Assembly (NCBI GenBank): GCA_003635195.1
Contig: PYIY01000201.1
Location: forward strand, 23,483 to 87,482
DNA from: Candidatus Poribacteria bacterium
GTDB lineage: Bacteria > Poribacteria > WGA-4E > WGA-3G
Direction of reading: 5' to 3'
DNA: 64,000 nucleotides
Shown piece by piece: positions 17,231 through 25,495 of this stretch. Below the pieces are notes generated by a model. It had not been told where the DNA came from. It was given only the letters and a program-made list of their open reading frames with translations, and ran no database searches. The stretch's first letter is position 1, and each line of letters begins with the position of its first letter. A program made the position numbers and the translations under genes.

Positions 17231-17917
17231 TTGTTCGGTTTCCGCTCACAAAAAACGTTTTTTATCTTTCTGCCTGTGATTCTGGTTGGGCTGATTGTTC
17301 TGGGAATCCATCACAAACGGGTTTGGGAATATCTCCTCGAACTTACTGCTGCTTTTCAGAGCATAGAAACAGCACGTGCTTACATCGCCGGTTATGGCGC
17401 GCTTGCGCCTGTTATATCAGCGGTTCTTATGATCTTTCAGAGCGTGATTGCACCGTTGCCAGCGTTCCTGATTACCTTTGCAAACGGCACACTTTTTGGA
17501 TTCTGGTGGGGTTCGCTCCTGTCCTGGAGCAGTTCGATGGTTGGCGCGGCATTCTGCTTCTATATCGCCCGGTACCTCGGTATAGAACGGATTACACGAC
17601 TCATTAGCCAACCAGCAGTTGACAAGACAAACGATTTTGTTGAAAAATATGGCACTTACGCTATTCTTATTGCCCGCTTGGTGCCGTTCATCTCTTTTGA
17701 TGTTGTCAGTTATTTTGCAGGGGCGACTCGGATGCGGTTTCTCGGTTTTTGGATTGCGACTGGCATCGGTCAACTGCCAGCCACCTTGGTTTATTCTTAT
17801 CTTGGAGACAGAATCTCTGCACACATCAAACTGATATTGTGGAGTTTCTGTATTTTAATTTCATTATCAATTATAATATGGCTTGTGAAAAATCGAACCC
17901 GTAGCAGTGCTTTGTAA
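17231..17917 (+). CDS. TVP38/TMEM64 (VTT/DedA-like) family membrane protein
   Basis: A 228-residue inner-membrane protein of the SNARE-associated/VTT superfamily, members of which include lipid flippase-type proteins. Family signatures are FANGTLFGFWWGSLLSWSSS followed by FYIARYLG, and RLVPFISFDVVSYFAGATRM followed by GTGIGQLPATL-like sequence. About five hydrophobic segments are seen. The start is a TTG at 17231 with no strong ribosome site. The upstream MITE-like element may have replaced the original leader, so the exact start is uncertain. Substrate unknown. Confidence 0.82.
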   Translation: MFGFRSQKTFFIFLPVILVGLIVLGIHHKRVWEYLLELTAAFQSIETARAYIAGYGALAPVISAVLMIFQSVIAPLPAFLITFANGTLFGFWWGSLLSWSSSMVGAAFCFYIARYLGIERITRLISQPAVDKTNDFVEKYGTYAILIARLVPFISFDVVSYFAGATRMRFLGFWIATGIGQLPATLVYSYLGDRISAHIKLILWSFCILISLSIIIWLVKNRTRSSAL

Positions 17918-17972
17918 GCCCAATTTATTAAAACAGGCATCGGGGTTAGAACCCTTCACACAATATGAAGTT

Positions 17973-18743
17973 ATGAAACTACACATTGTCCTTTCCCTCA
18001 CCTTTACAATGATCTGCGCTTGTCAGCCAACGGCCCCACAAAATTTCGCGGATAAACAGCGAAGATCCCCTCGCGTCCGGGCAGCGTTTGCAGAAAAAGA
18101 CGGCCCACTTCGCAGCCTGTTCGCAGACCAAGGGCTCCCCTATCCACCACAGCAACTCTTTATCCGAATCTTCAAACAAGAAAAGATTTTGGAAGTCTGG
18201 GCATTTTCAACATCCGATGCCGTTTTCAAACGCGTGAAACACTATCCGATCTGCCGCACATCAGGAAATTTGGGGCCCAAAAGACGTGAAGGTGATTTGC
18301 AAATTCCGGAAGGTTTTTATCACATTGATAGATTTAACCCGAAAAGCAACTTTTATCTATCGCTCGGCATTAATTATCCGAACCAAGCGGATCAGGTTTT
18401 GGGCACAAAAGGCAACTTAGGGGGCGATATATTCATACACGGCGGCTGCACAACAATCGGATGTGTTCCAATTACTGACGAATATATTAAGGAAGTCTAT
18501 TGGTTAGCAGTGCAAGCAAAATCAAACGGACACGCAAAAATCCCTGTGCACATTTTTCCAACAGAATTGGACGATCGGACAATGGGACGCTTAAAGACCA
18601 CCTTTCCAAATGACGATGCTCTAATAAACTTTTGGAAAAATCTGAAAATCGGATATAATTGGTTTGAAAAGTCTCGGAAACTGCCCAAGATCTCTGTAAA
18701 TCGGCAGGGTGTGTATCAGTTTTCAGACCCCGCGTTGGAATAA
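17973..18743 (+). CDS. YafK/DpaA-like L,D-transpeptidase family lipoprotein
   Basis: About 256 residues, starting at an ATG that gives a short signal sequence ending MICAC, a plausible lipobox. The catalytic domain (about residues 60-215) has VPEGFYHID-like sequence (IPEGFYHIDRFNPKS), LSLGINYPN, GGDIFIHGGC and TTIGCVPI, the His and Cys of the YkuD fold. YafK (DpaA/LdtF) in E. coli detaches Braun lipoprotein from peptidoglycan, so a cell-wall-editing role in the periplasm is likely. The longer frame starting at 17907 would overlap the previous gene. The gene precedes a Gfo/Idh/MocA gene by only 13 nt, though no functional link is obvious. Confidence 0.85.
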   Translation: MKLHIVLSLTFTMICACQPTAPQNFADKQRRSPRVRAAFAEKDGPLRSLFADQGLPYPPQQLFIRIFKQEKILEVWAFSTSDAVFKRVKHYPICRTSGNLGPKRREGDLQIPEGFYHIDRFNPKSNFYLSLGINYPNQADQVLGTKGNLGGDIFIHGGCTTIGCVPITDEYIKEVYWLAVQAKSNGHAKIPVHIFPTELDDRTMGRLKTTFPNDDALINFWKNLKIGYNWFEKSRKLPKISVNRQGVYQFSDPALE

Positions 18744-18756
18744 AGGAGGATACAAA

Positions 18757-19734
18757 ATGGTACGTATAGGTGTAGTTGGAGTCGGCGGCATGGGAAACGG
18801 CCATTGCAACGCACTCCCAAACGTTGAAAATTGTGAATTTGTAGGTGTCGCGGATCTTCGCTTAGATGCAGCGCAAGCTGTGGCTGAACGGCATGAAATC
18901 CGCGCCTTCCAAGACTATAAGGAATTGTTTGATATCGCGGATGGTGTTGTTGTAGCTACGCCACCCGTTGCACATACACAGGTCGTCGTTGATGCAGCGG
19001 AGGCGGGGGTGCATGCTTTCTGCGAAAAACCGCTCTCTTTGACGCTCGCTGACGCAGATGAGATGATAGAAGCATCGGATAAGGCGGGAACGCATCTGAT
19101 GGTCGGACAGGTCCTACGCTTCTATCCTGTCCACGAACTCGGTAGACAGATGGTGGACAATGGCGACATCGGAGACATCACCTACATCGAAACCGACTAT
19201 TCGGGCCCATATAACGCCCCGCGCGGTAGACCGGAAAGCTGGTACGGCACCGTTGGTGGACTCTTGGAGAACGGCATCCACAAATCCGATCTGATTAACT
19301 GGTTCGGTGGCACTGCACTGACCGTCGCCGCTGAGGTAGGAAGTTTCTCCGGACACGACGATTGGGAGGATTATACGATCTCGCTCATCCGCTACGATTC
19401 GGGCGCGGTCGGTATTTTAAGGTGGGGCGGTTTTCTCGGCGCGCGCGGTACTAATGATACAATTATTGACGGAACCGAAGGTTCGCTCCGTCTGAATATG
19501 TCAGCGGATCTCGCCTATCTTAAAAAGCGCGGCGGCGACTGGGAAGAAATCGTTCCGAATCGCGAGGGACCGCATGGTGTCGTCGGTGAGTTAACCCATT
19601 TTGTTGACTGTATCCGAGAAGACAGAACCCCTATGATTGATGGCAGAGGTGGAAAACATGCCGTAGAAGTCGTTTTGGCGACTTACGAATCGGCGAAAGA
19701 GGGAACCAAAGTCGCGCTGCCGATGGAGGAATAG
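18757..19734 (+). CDS. Gfo/Idh/MocA family oxidoreductase
   Basis: A 325-residue NAD(P)-dependent sugar or inositol dehydrogenase-type enzyme. The Rossmann domain begins IGVVGVGGMGNGHCNALP and reaches HAFCEKPLSL, the EKP motif whose lysine contacts substrate and cofactor. The C-terminal alpha/beta domain contains GGLLENGIHKSDLINWFGG, with the His-Lys/Asp pattern of the active site. The start at 18757 follows an AAAGGAGG site at 18743-18750. It is the first of three such enzymes in the window. Substrate is not predictable. Confidence 0.92.
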   Translation: MVRIGVVGVGGMGNGHCNALPNVENCEFVGVADLRLDAAQAVAERHEIRAFQDYKELFDIADGVVVATPPVAHTQVVVDAAEAGVHAFCEKPLSLTLADADEMIEASDKAGTHLMVGQVLRFYPVHELGRQMVDNGDIGDITYIETDYSGPYNAPRGRPESWYGTVGGLLENGIHKSDLINWFGGTALTVAAEVGSFSGHDDWEDYTISLIRYDSGAVGILRWGGFLGARGTNDTIIDGTEGSLRLNMSADLAYLKKRGGDWEEIVPNREGPHGVVGELTHFVDCIREDRTPMIDGRGGKHAVEVVLATYESAKEGTKVALPMEE

Positions 19735-19843
19735 AAGGGCTCGGCTGGAAGGCTGGAAGGGCGGAAGGATGGGAAAACCCCAACTTTCCAACCTTTGAGC
19801 CTTCTAACCCTCCAATCTTCCAACCTGCCAATCTTTAAAGCCT
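19735..19843. repeat. Inverted GGAAGG/CCTTCC-rich repeat
   Basis: GGCTGGAAGGCTGGAAGGGCGGAAGG-like sequence (about 19740-19768) faces CCTTCTAACCCTCCAATC and TTCCAACC (about 19800-19830), forming a long imperfect hairpin. It follows the oxidoreductase stop and may act as a terminator or mRNA-stabilising structure. Confidence 0.55.
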
Positions 19844-20713
19844 ATGCTCTTCCTCGTTCTCAATATCGTCCTACTTTCCGGCTTTGGACTTTTTCTCAAG
19901 CATGCCAAAAACAACCAACAACGCCTAAACCCAATCGGCTTTGTCAACTACCTCACCGCGTTCTTTATCAGTATCTGGGTACTCTCTCAGGAATCAGACT
20001 TTGAATTCTCAAAGTTGACCTTCGCGTTAGGCATATCAAACGGTGTGACGTATGCGCTCGGATTTGAGTTGTTCACTATCGGTATCCAGCTCAGTGGGAT
20101 CGTCGTCACGGCTGCGCTCGTCAGACTGTCGATTGTGATACCGATTCTGGTGGCGATGATATTCTGGCAAGAGATTCCAAACCTATGGCAAACCATAGGG
20201 CTTCTTTTAACCTTCCTGGCGATTCCACTCCTCAGCCAGCGGGAAAAAGAGCCGACTTATGCATTCACGCCTGACAAGCCGGAAGTGCCTCAAGGTTTGG
20301 GGTTCGCTGTTGCTATTACGATCCTGTTGGTCACTGGTATCTCACGGCTCACGATGAAAGCCTTCAACGAAATGTGTCCTATTGACGAGAAATCGCTCTA
20401 TATGAGTCTGCTTTTCGGTGTCGCCACAGTTATCTATTTCGGTATATGCCTCTATCAGAGAATATGGCCCAGTTGGTGGGAAGTCTTCTATGGTGTGTTG
20501 ATAGGTGTTTGTAATGTTGGCGGGAGTTGGGCACTGCTCATCGCCCTTGACCATGTGAGTGCTTTGATCGCTTTTCCGATGTCAAGTTCCGGTGGCGTGC
20601 TGTTCACGATGTTCGTCGGTATGGTGTTCCTCCATGAACGGCTGAGTCGGACATCTCTCATCGGTGCCTTGGTTGCAACGATTGCATTAATATTTGTCAA
20701 TTTGAAGCCATGA
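19844..20713 (+). CDS. EamA/DMT-superfamily transporter-like membrane protein
   Basis: A 289-residue integral membrane protein with about ten hydrophobic helices in two halves, the organisation of drug/metabolite transporters. The first half ends with LVRLSIVIPILVAMIFWQE and the second with a matching segment FPMSSSGGVLFTMFVGMVFLHERLS, the paired EamA repeat. It probably exports or imports a small metabolite; the substrate is unknown. No strong ribosome site is visible before the ATG, and the preceding gap is a hairpin repeat. Confidence 0.8.
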   Translation: MLFLVLNIVLLSGFGLFLKHAKNNQQRLNPIGFVNYLTAFFISIWVLSQESDFEFSKLTFALGISNGVTYALGFELFTIGIQLSGIVVTAALVRLSIVIPILVAMIFWQEIPNLWQTIGLLLTFLAIPLLSQREKEPTYAFTPDKPEVPQGLGFAVAITILLVTGISRLTMKAFNEMCPIDEKSLYMSLLFGVATVIYFGICLYQRIWPSWWEVFYGVLIGVCNVGGSWALLIALDHVSALIAFPMSSSGGVLFTMFVGMVFLHERLSRTSLIGALVATIALIFVNLKP

Positions 20714-20811
20714 TCCGTTCATCTTTTCCACTTTTCCAGCCTTCCCACGTTCTATTCTTCCAACCTAAAGTTTTGACAAAATATTTACATACTCCCTATC
20801 CCAAATCAAAT

Positions 20812-20840
20812 TTGACTTTAGGCACAAAATATGGTATCAT
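20812..20840 (+). promoter_or_regulatory. Probable promoter before the small membrane protein gene
   Basis: TTGACT at 20812-20817 and TATCAT at 20835-20840 are separated by 17 bp. They lie about 28 bp before the ATG at 20868. Confidence 0.6.
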
Positions 20841-20867
20841 TATGAAAAATTGGGATTCTCAGGAAAA

Positions 20868-21350
20868 ATGCGAGAGAGCGTAGAACTTGTCATCCGAAGC
20901 ATCCATCTGATCGCGTCAATCGTCTGGTTCGGAGGCGTACTCTTTTCTACTTTCATCGCAATGCCAATCCTGCGGCAAAATTTGCCACCACAAGACCTGT
21001 TAGCGGTCCACAACCGTTTTGGGACTTGGATACGATTGATGATTCATGTCCTTCTGACAACGGGGGCGATGGTATTCTTTATCGTTGCATGGAATAACGG
21101 ATTTTTTGCGCAGCAGAATGGCAGCGACTTCAAGACCTACATGTTAATTTTCGTTGCAAAACTTGCAGCGTTTGGACTCATGGCACTCTTTTGGGGGCTA
21201 TATAGTTCGCTCTATCGGCGGCACCTTGAGGTTATGCCACCAGACAGCGAAGCACATCACAACCAGAGTCCTTATATCAATATCTGGAGAGGCTTGACGC
21301 TGATTGCAGGCTTAATCGTTTTCGCACTCACATTGTTAGTAAAAAACTGA
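20868..21350 (+). CDS. Four-helix membrane protein, possibly CopD-like
   Basis: About 160 residues with four hydrophobic helices. HLIASIVWFGGVLFSTFIAMP contains an early His in the first helix, and HNRFGTWIRLMIHVLLTTG carries further histidines in the second, a pattern like copper-resistance CopD or heme-binding membrane proteins. I cannot assign a function. The start at 20868 is chosen because AGGAAAA precedes it and it lies downstream of a promoter; a TTG at 20850 would extend it by six residues. It precedes a radical SAM gene by 31 nt and may share a transcript with it. Confidence 0.6.
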   Translation: MRESVELVIRSIHLIASIVWFGGVLFSTFIAMPILRQNLPPQDLLAVHNRFGTWIRLMIHVLLTTGAMVFFIVAWNNGFFAQQNGSDFKTYMLIFVAKLAAFGLMALFWGLYSSLYRRHLEVMPPDSEAHHNQSPYINIWRGLTLIAGLIVFALTLLVKN

Positions 21351-21381
21351 TTTCAAAACACTCTATCTCTTCGCTATTAAA

Positions 21382-22749
21382 ATGACAGACACAAAAGTTC
21401 AGGCAGTCTCATGGAATATCACCCGATTGTGTAACCTGAAATGTACACACTGCTACCTCCCCGCAGGATTCGTAGACACAAACGAGTTAGGGAACGGAAA
21501 CTTTCAACTATCTGATATTCAAAGTTCTACGGAATACTCACGAGATGCGGAATTAAGCCAATCCCAATGCTTTCGGGTCATCGATGAGATCGCCGAAATC
21601 AACCCGCACATCCTCCTCATTCTCACTGGTGGTGAACCGTTATTACGCCCGGATATCTTGGAGATATCGAAGTATGCCTCCGATACCGGGTTTCTTGTTG
21701 TCATGGGCACAAACGGTGTGCTGCTCAACGACGCAGTGGTCGAGGAGATGCAACAGCACGGGGTCACCGGTGCAGGCGTGAGTCTTGACGCTATTCAACC
21801 TACAGATCATGATAAATTTCGGGGTATGGAGGGCGCGTGGAAAGCGACAATGAATGGCGTTGAGGCACTCAAACGCGCACAGATGGATTTTCTCGTTCAG
21901 ACCTCCGTAACGCAGTGGAATTATGACGAAATTCCAAAGATTGTGGAGTTCGCGTATCAACTCGGTGCAAAGGTACTAAATCTCTATTTTCTCGTCCGAA
22001 CCGGTAGGGGCAAGACGGTGATGGACCTTACGCCTGCACAATACGAGAAGATGCTTGAGACGATGTTCGAGCTGCAAGCAGCCTATACCGGGAAGATGCT
22101 CATCGCTGCGAAATGCGCCCCGCACTATAAGCGCGTTATCTATGGGCAACAGTCCGACTCCGCCTTTCTCCAAGGTTATCCGAGCGGTACATGTCCGTGT
22201 GGCATTTACTACTGTCGCATCACGCCTGAGGGTGAACTGACTCCCTGTCCGTATCTACCTGTTAGCGTTGGAAACCTCAAAGACGAAAGTTTCGTTAAAC
22301 TCTGGAACGAATCGAAGACTTTTCAGGACTTACGGAACCGGAATCTGCTTGAAGGAAAATGTGGTGCGTGTGAATTTAGGGAGGTATGCGGCGGTTGTAG
22401 GGCACGGGCATACGCCACGACTGGTAACTACCTCGCCGAAGATGCGTCATGCGAATATCAACCGGGGTCATCCTCTACCACTGCGGATGGAGAGCAAGAC
22501 AGCCCGGCACCTGTTCAAATTGAGAAAAAGATTGCTTTTGCAACAGAAACCGATTACGATCTACAGTGGACGGCAGCAGCCGAAAAGCGGTTGAAGCGCG
22601 TGCCGTCGTTTGCGCGTGGTATGGTCGTTAAAAGCGTCGAGAAATATGCCCGTGAACACGGCTACCGAGAGGTTACCCCCGAATTGATGCAAGCTGTCAA
22701 GAAACGGTTTGATGAAACTGGCATCCCATCTTTCAGACCAAAGCGCTAA
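21382..22749 (+). CDS. Radical SAM protein with SPASM-type region and C-terminal PCP_red-like domain
   Basis: A 455-residue iron-sulfur enzyme resembling the AhbC/AhbD/NirJ heme-pathway branch. Residues about 9-25 carry CNLKCTHCYLP, the CxxxCxxC that holds the SAM-cleaving 4Fe-4S cluster, and LTGGEPLLRPDI follows. A second cysteine-rich region (about 270-370: CPCGIYYCRI, CPYLPVS, CGACEFREVCGGCRARAY, then DASCEYQ) would bind an auxiliary cluster. Residues about 395-450 (WTAAAEKRLKRVPSFARGMV...) match the small PCP_red-type helical domain known from light-independent protochlorophyllide reductase. Heme or tetrapyrrole side-chain chemistry is a reasonable inference, but no other heme gene is adjacent. 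Confidence 0.82.
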   Translation: MTDTKVQAVSWNITRLCNLKCTHCYLPAGFVDTNELGNGNFQLSDIQSSTEYSRDAELSQSQCFRVIDEIAEINPHILLILTGGEPLLRPDILEISKYASDTGFLVVMGTNGVLLNDAVVEEMQQHGVTGAGVSLDAIQPTDHDKFRGMEGAWKATMNGVEALKRAQMDFLVQTSVTQWNYDEIPKIVEFAYQLGAKVLNLYFLVRTGRGKTVMDLTPAQYEKMLETMFELQAAYTGKMLIAAKCAPHYKRVIYGQQSDSAFLQGYPSGTCPCGIYYCRITPEGELTPCPYLPVSVGNLKDESFVKLWNESKTFQDLRNRNLLEGKCGACEFREVCGGCRARAYATTGNYLAEDASCEYQPGSSSTTADGEQDSPAPVQIEKKIAFATETDYDLQWTAAAEKRLKRVPSFARGMVVKSVEKYAREHGYREVTPELMQAVKKRFDETGIPSFRPKR

Positions 22750-22806
22750 TGCAAAGTAGTAGGCACGCGCCGTTGTGCCGTAGCAATAACCGCATAGGAA
22801 ATTTGT
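22750..22806. repeat. Short hairpin repeat (GTAGGCAC...GTGCC) before the first dioxygenase gene
   Basis: AGTAGTAGGCACGCGCCGTTGTGCCGTAG at about 22755-22784 has a GGCAC/GTGCC stem. The same unit occurs at 25463-25482 and, with a compensating base change, near 12856-12873. Confidence 0.6.
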
Positions 22807-23532
22807 ATGCTAACCCCGGAACAGATAACATTTTTTCAGGAACACGGATACCTGATTCTTAAAGATCTCATCGATTCGGAGATAATTGACGGGTGGCGAA
22901 CACAGGTATGGGAACATTTTGGCTCCAGTTTTGAAACGCCAGAGACGTGGCCCAACGACTATGAGATTCAAGGTTTCACCTTCTCGCCGTTATTTGGGCA
23001 TCTGCCTGTGATGCAAGAGATTATTGAGCAGCTCGGCGGCGGACAATTTTTCACAGGCGGTGGCGGCTCACCAATTATCAAATGGCCCAAGCCTGAAGAA
23101 GCCTGGTCAATCCCGAAGGCAGGACACATTGATGCGTATGGTGCGGTTGCTGGTTGGAGCCCTTTTATGATAGGCGCAACAACCTACCTTTATGACGCTG
23201 AACCCAAGGGCGGTGCTTTCGTCTTTTGGCCCCGAAGTCACCAGTCAACGCACAAGTACTTCCTCCAATATCCAGAGCAGATCGATGGCAGTTTCTACGA
23301 TATCGAAGGTTGGGATTGGCACGTACTCTCGGATTTATCGCCAGAGGGACCCCGCGAATTTATTGGGGCTGCGGGTGATGTTGTCCTGTGGCACGCGTTC
23401 CTCTGCCACACCGGATCGGAAAATGTGAGAGGCGTTCCCCGTTTTGGTCTCTTTACGCGCTACGCCCACAAACAGCAGGAGGAGATCAAATACGAAATTC
23501 CAGAGGATCTCTGGAAATATTGGGCAATTTAA
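22807..23532 (+). CDS. Phytanoyl-CoA dioxygenase family protein (tandem copy 1)
   Basis: A 241-residue Fe(II)/2-oxoglutarate-dependent oxygenase. It begins LTPEQITFFQEHGYLILKDL, typical of the family. The iron ligands are the HxD of GHIDAYG (near residues 109-111) and a distal His in LWHAFLCHTGS near residue 200, with a following Arg (VPRFGLFTRY) for 2-oxoglutarate. It hydroxylates an unidentified small molecule. The next gene is a close paralogue 40 nt downstream, evidently a tandem duplication. Confidence 0.9.
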   Translation: MLTPEQITFFQEHGYLILKDLIDSEIIDGWRTQVWEHFGSSFETPETWPNDYEIQGFTFSPLFGHLPVMQEIIEQLGGGQFFTGGGGSPIIKWPKPEEAWSIPKAGHIDAYGAVAGWSPFMIGATTYLYDAEPKGGAFVFWPRSHQSTHKYFLQYPEQIDGSFYDIEGWDWHVLSDLSPEGPREFIGAAGDVVLWHAFLCHTGSENVRGVPRFGLFTRYAHKQQEEIKYEIPEDLWKYWAI

Positions 23533-23572
23533 GAAAGGTTTTATCAGCCCTTTACCGATAGAGGTAACTTGT

Positions 23573-24292
23573 ATGCTAACAACAGAACAGATTGCATTCT
23601 TTCAGGAACACGGATACCTTATCCTTGAAAATTTTATTGATTCGGAGATAATTGACGGATGGCGGGAACAGATCTGGAAGCATTTTAATTCCAGCTTGGA
23701 AACACAAGAGACATGGCCCAACGACTATGTCGTCCAAAACTTCAGTTTTTCGCCACTCTTCGGACAGCTGCCTGTGATGCAAGAGATAACTCAACAACTC
23801 GGTGGTGGACAATTCGCAGGGGGTGGCGGTTCACCGCTTGTCAAATGGCCCAACCCAGAAGAAGAATGGGCAATGCCCGGCAGCGGACATATTGATGCTT
23901 ATGGTCCCGGCGGTTGGAGCCCCTTTATGTTGGGGGCAACAACCTATCTCTACGATGTCGAACCCAGTGGCGGCGCGTTTGTCTTTTGGCCCCAAAGCCA
24001 TCATTCAACACATAAATATTTCCTTCAACATCCAGAGCAGATTGATGGTAGTTTCTACGATATTGAGGATTGGGGATGGCATGTGCTCTCGGATTTATCA
24101 CCGGAAGGCCCTCGCGAGTTTGTTGGTGCTGCGGGGGATGTTGTGTTGTGGCACGCGTTTCTGTGCCATACTGGATCAGCGAATATAAGAGACATTCCGC
24201 GTTTTGGGATCTTTGCACGCTACTCCCACCAAAAGCGGGAGGAGATTAAATACGAAATTCCAGATGACCTTTGGAAATATTGGGCAATTTAG
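23573..24292 (+). CDS. Phytanoyl-CoA dioxygenase family protein (tandem copy 2)
   Basis: A 239-residue paralogue of the upstream oxygenase, the two proteins being largely identical (for example DSEIIDGWR, SPLFGQLPVMQEI and DLWKYWAI at the end). Iron ligands are conserved: HIDAYG and LWHAFLCHTGS. A two-residue difference falls in the glycine-rich loop before the HxD (GGGQFAGGGGS versus GGGQFFTGGGGS), and an AV dipeptide present after HIDAYG in copy 1 is reduced here. The start at 23573 mirrors copy 1; the longer frame from 23444 runs back into that gene. Conservation of all catalytic residues suggests both copies are active with perhaps different substrates. Confidence 0.9.
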   Translation: MLTTEQIAFFQEHGYLILENFIDSEIIDGWREQIWKHFNSSLETQETWPNDYVVQNFSFSPLFGQLPVMQEITQQLGGGQFAGGGGSPLVKWPNPEEEWAMPGSGHIDAYGPGGWSPFMLGATTYLYDVEPSGGAFVFWPQSHHSTHKYFLQHPEQIDGSFYDIEDWGWHVLSDLSPEGPREFVGAAGDVVLWHAFLCHTGSANIRDIPRFGIFARYSHQKREEIKYEIPDDLWKYWAI

Positions 24293-24388
24293 TTTTTTAA
24301 ATATTGGGTTTCTGCTCCGATTGAAAAGGCACGCCAAATCACAAACTCACTCGTCCGAACCGCAAGGAGAGTTAAAAAAGGAGAAGAT

Positions 24389-24802
24389 ATGAAGAAACAA
24401 AATAGTGCACAAGAACGGATTACCGATGTAGAAGAACGATTGACGCGTGTCGAAAATCTGCTCGTCAGCATCAATGAGAAGTTGGACCAGCGTCCTGATC
24501 TTGGCGAGGTTAATACTGAGAAAGCGGAAGCGTTCAAGGAGTGGGTGACCGATTACGTCTCAATGCGGTTACAGCAACTCGTGCCGGAGACATGCGACCA
24601 TCCTGATGAGATCGCACTTCAGGACGGCCCTTACCTTGACAACACCACGGTGCCTTGTACTGAGGAAGTCGAGCACCGGGTCAAGCGGATACCGATTCCG
24701 TTTGTCCGTGAGATGGTCGTCCAGCGTGTCGCTGAAAATGCACGGGAGGCAGGGATCGAACGCGTAGATATTGAGTTTTTCGAGAAAGCCGCTACATTTT
24801 GA
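24389..24802 (+). CDS. Small coiled-coil protein ending in a PCP_red-like domain
   Basis: A 137-residue protein. Residues about 8-40 form a heptad-rich helix (RITDVEERLTRVENLLVSI). The last 45 residues (VEHRVKRIPIPFVREMVVQR...) align with the PCP_red-like tail of the radical SAM protein at 21382 (EKRLKRVPSFARGMVVKSVE) in spacing and key residues. The family is otherwise found as the C-terminus of protochlorophyllide reductase subunit B. A strong AAAAAAGGAGAAG site precedes the ATG, and its leader carries the shared ACCGCAAGGA motif. Two cysteines (ETCDHPD and TVPCTEE) lie between the domains. Function unknown; possible partner of the radical SAM enzyme. Confidence 0.68.
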   Translation: MKKQNSAQERITDVEERLTRVENLLVSINEKLDQRPDLGEVNTEKAEAFKEWVTDYVSMRLQQLVPETCDHPDEIALQDGPYLDNTTVPCTEEVEHRVKRIPIPFVREMVVQRVAENAREAGIERVDIEFFEKAATF

Positions 24803-24872
24803 CAATGTAAAGCCACAGAGGAGTTCCCTCTGCTTAATTTCGATTGGAAGGACTTCTTAAAGGCACCGCTAT

Positions 24873-25018
24873 AATAGTTATCAGTTATAAGTTCGGTTTT
24901 TCTACGAAAAACCTTTTGGTTAACAGTTAAAGAGGTTTTCTGTGGAAACCTTCACAGAGAATAGAACTGTTCCAAGAACCCTCTTAACTTATAACTTATA
25001 ACTTATAACTTATAACCA
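24873..25018. repeat. About 145-nt dispersed repeat with AACTTAT heptamer tandem, copy 1
   Basis: This matches 31411-31554 over its length: GTTCGGTTTTTCT.CGAAAAACC, then TTTTCTGTGGAAACCTTCAC, then TTCCAAGAACCCTCTTAAC. It ends with four exact AACTTAT heptamers (24986-25013), just before the gene at 25025. Internal inverted repeats (GGTTTTTC/GAAAAACC; TTCTGTGGAA) suggest a folded RNA or MITE-like relic. Confidence 0.75.
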
Positions 25019-25024
25019 CTCACT

Positions 25025-25420
25025 ATGGACTGGGTTTTTAACACTTTCTCGGAATATCTTGAGAACGACTTCAAAAAGCGGATCGGTAATCCAAACCCTA
25101 CCGTTGCTGATCTTTGGGAAGCCTTTCAGGTGCTCTTTCCTGCGACTTCAGCGCAGCTTCTTGTGCAGGAGCCAGTGGGTAATACAGTACGGTTTAAAGC
25201 ACTCGCGTTCTATCATGCAGACGAAATGGGGCCTTTGATTGAAGCCCCATTAGAATATCTCAGACAGAATTTTGGGGGCGGCAAATTCAAAATCAACTTC
25301 TATCACGGCATGCAATTCATCGCGACGATTAATTTCAAGCCAGAGGGACCTGAAATCTGGCGCGAACTGCCGGAACTCGAAGGAAATCCTACAATTGACG
25401 AAACTGTAAAAACTGTCTGA
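25025..25420 (+). CDS. Hypothetical protein, 131 residues
   Basis: A 131-residue soluble protein that I do not recognise. It has a helical start (NTFSEYLENDFKKRIGNPNPTVADLWEAF) and alternating strands in the second half (KFKINFYHGMQFIATINFKPE). There is no signal peptide or metal motif. It follows the heptamer repeat directly and has no obvious ribosome site. The reading frame lies in a run of co-directional genes between the PCP_red-like protein and a zinc-ribbon/HEAT protein. Coding status is likely from its length and amino-acid composition. Confidence 0.55.
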   Translation: MDWVFNTFSEYLENDFKKRIGNPNPTVADLWEAFQVLFPATSAQLLVQEPVGNTVRFKALAFYHADEMGPLIEAPLEYLRQNFGGGKFKINFYHGMQFIATINFKPEGPEIWRELPELEGNPTIDETVKTV

Positions 25421-25460
25421 AACGGGTGAACGACTTACACGCCAAACACGGCGCGAAAAG

Positions 25461-25490
25461 GAGTAGGCACGCGGTATGTGCCCTAATCAA
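25461..25490. repeat. Short GTAGGCAC...GTGCC hairpin, copy before the HEAT-repeat gene
   Basis: GAGTAGGCACGCGGTATGTGCCCTAATC forms a GGCAC/GTGCC stem and lies immediately upstream of the ATG at 25496. Confidence 0.6.
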
Positions 25491-25495
25491 AGACA

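Noticed and set aside
24986..25013. CRISPR array
   Set aside because: The repeated unit is a 7-nt tandem repeat without spacers; no repeat-spacer pattern or cas gene is present.
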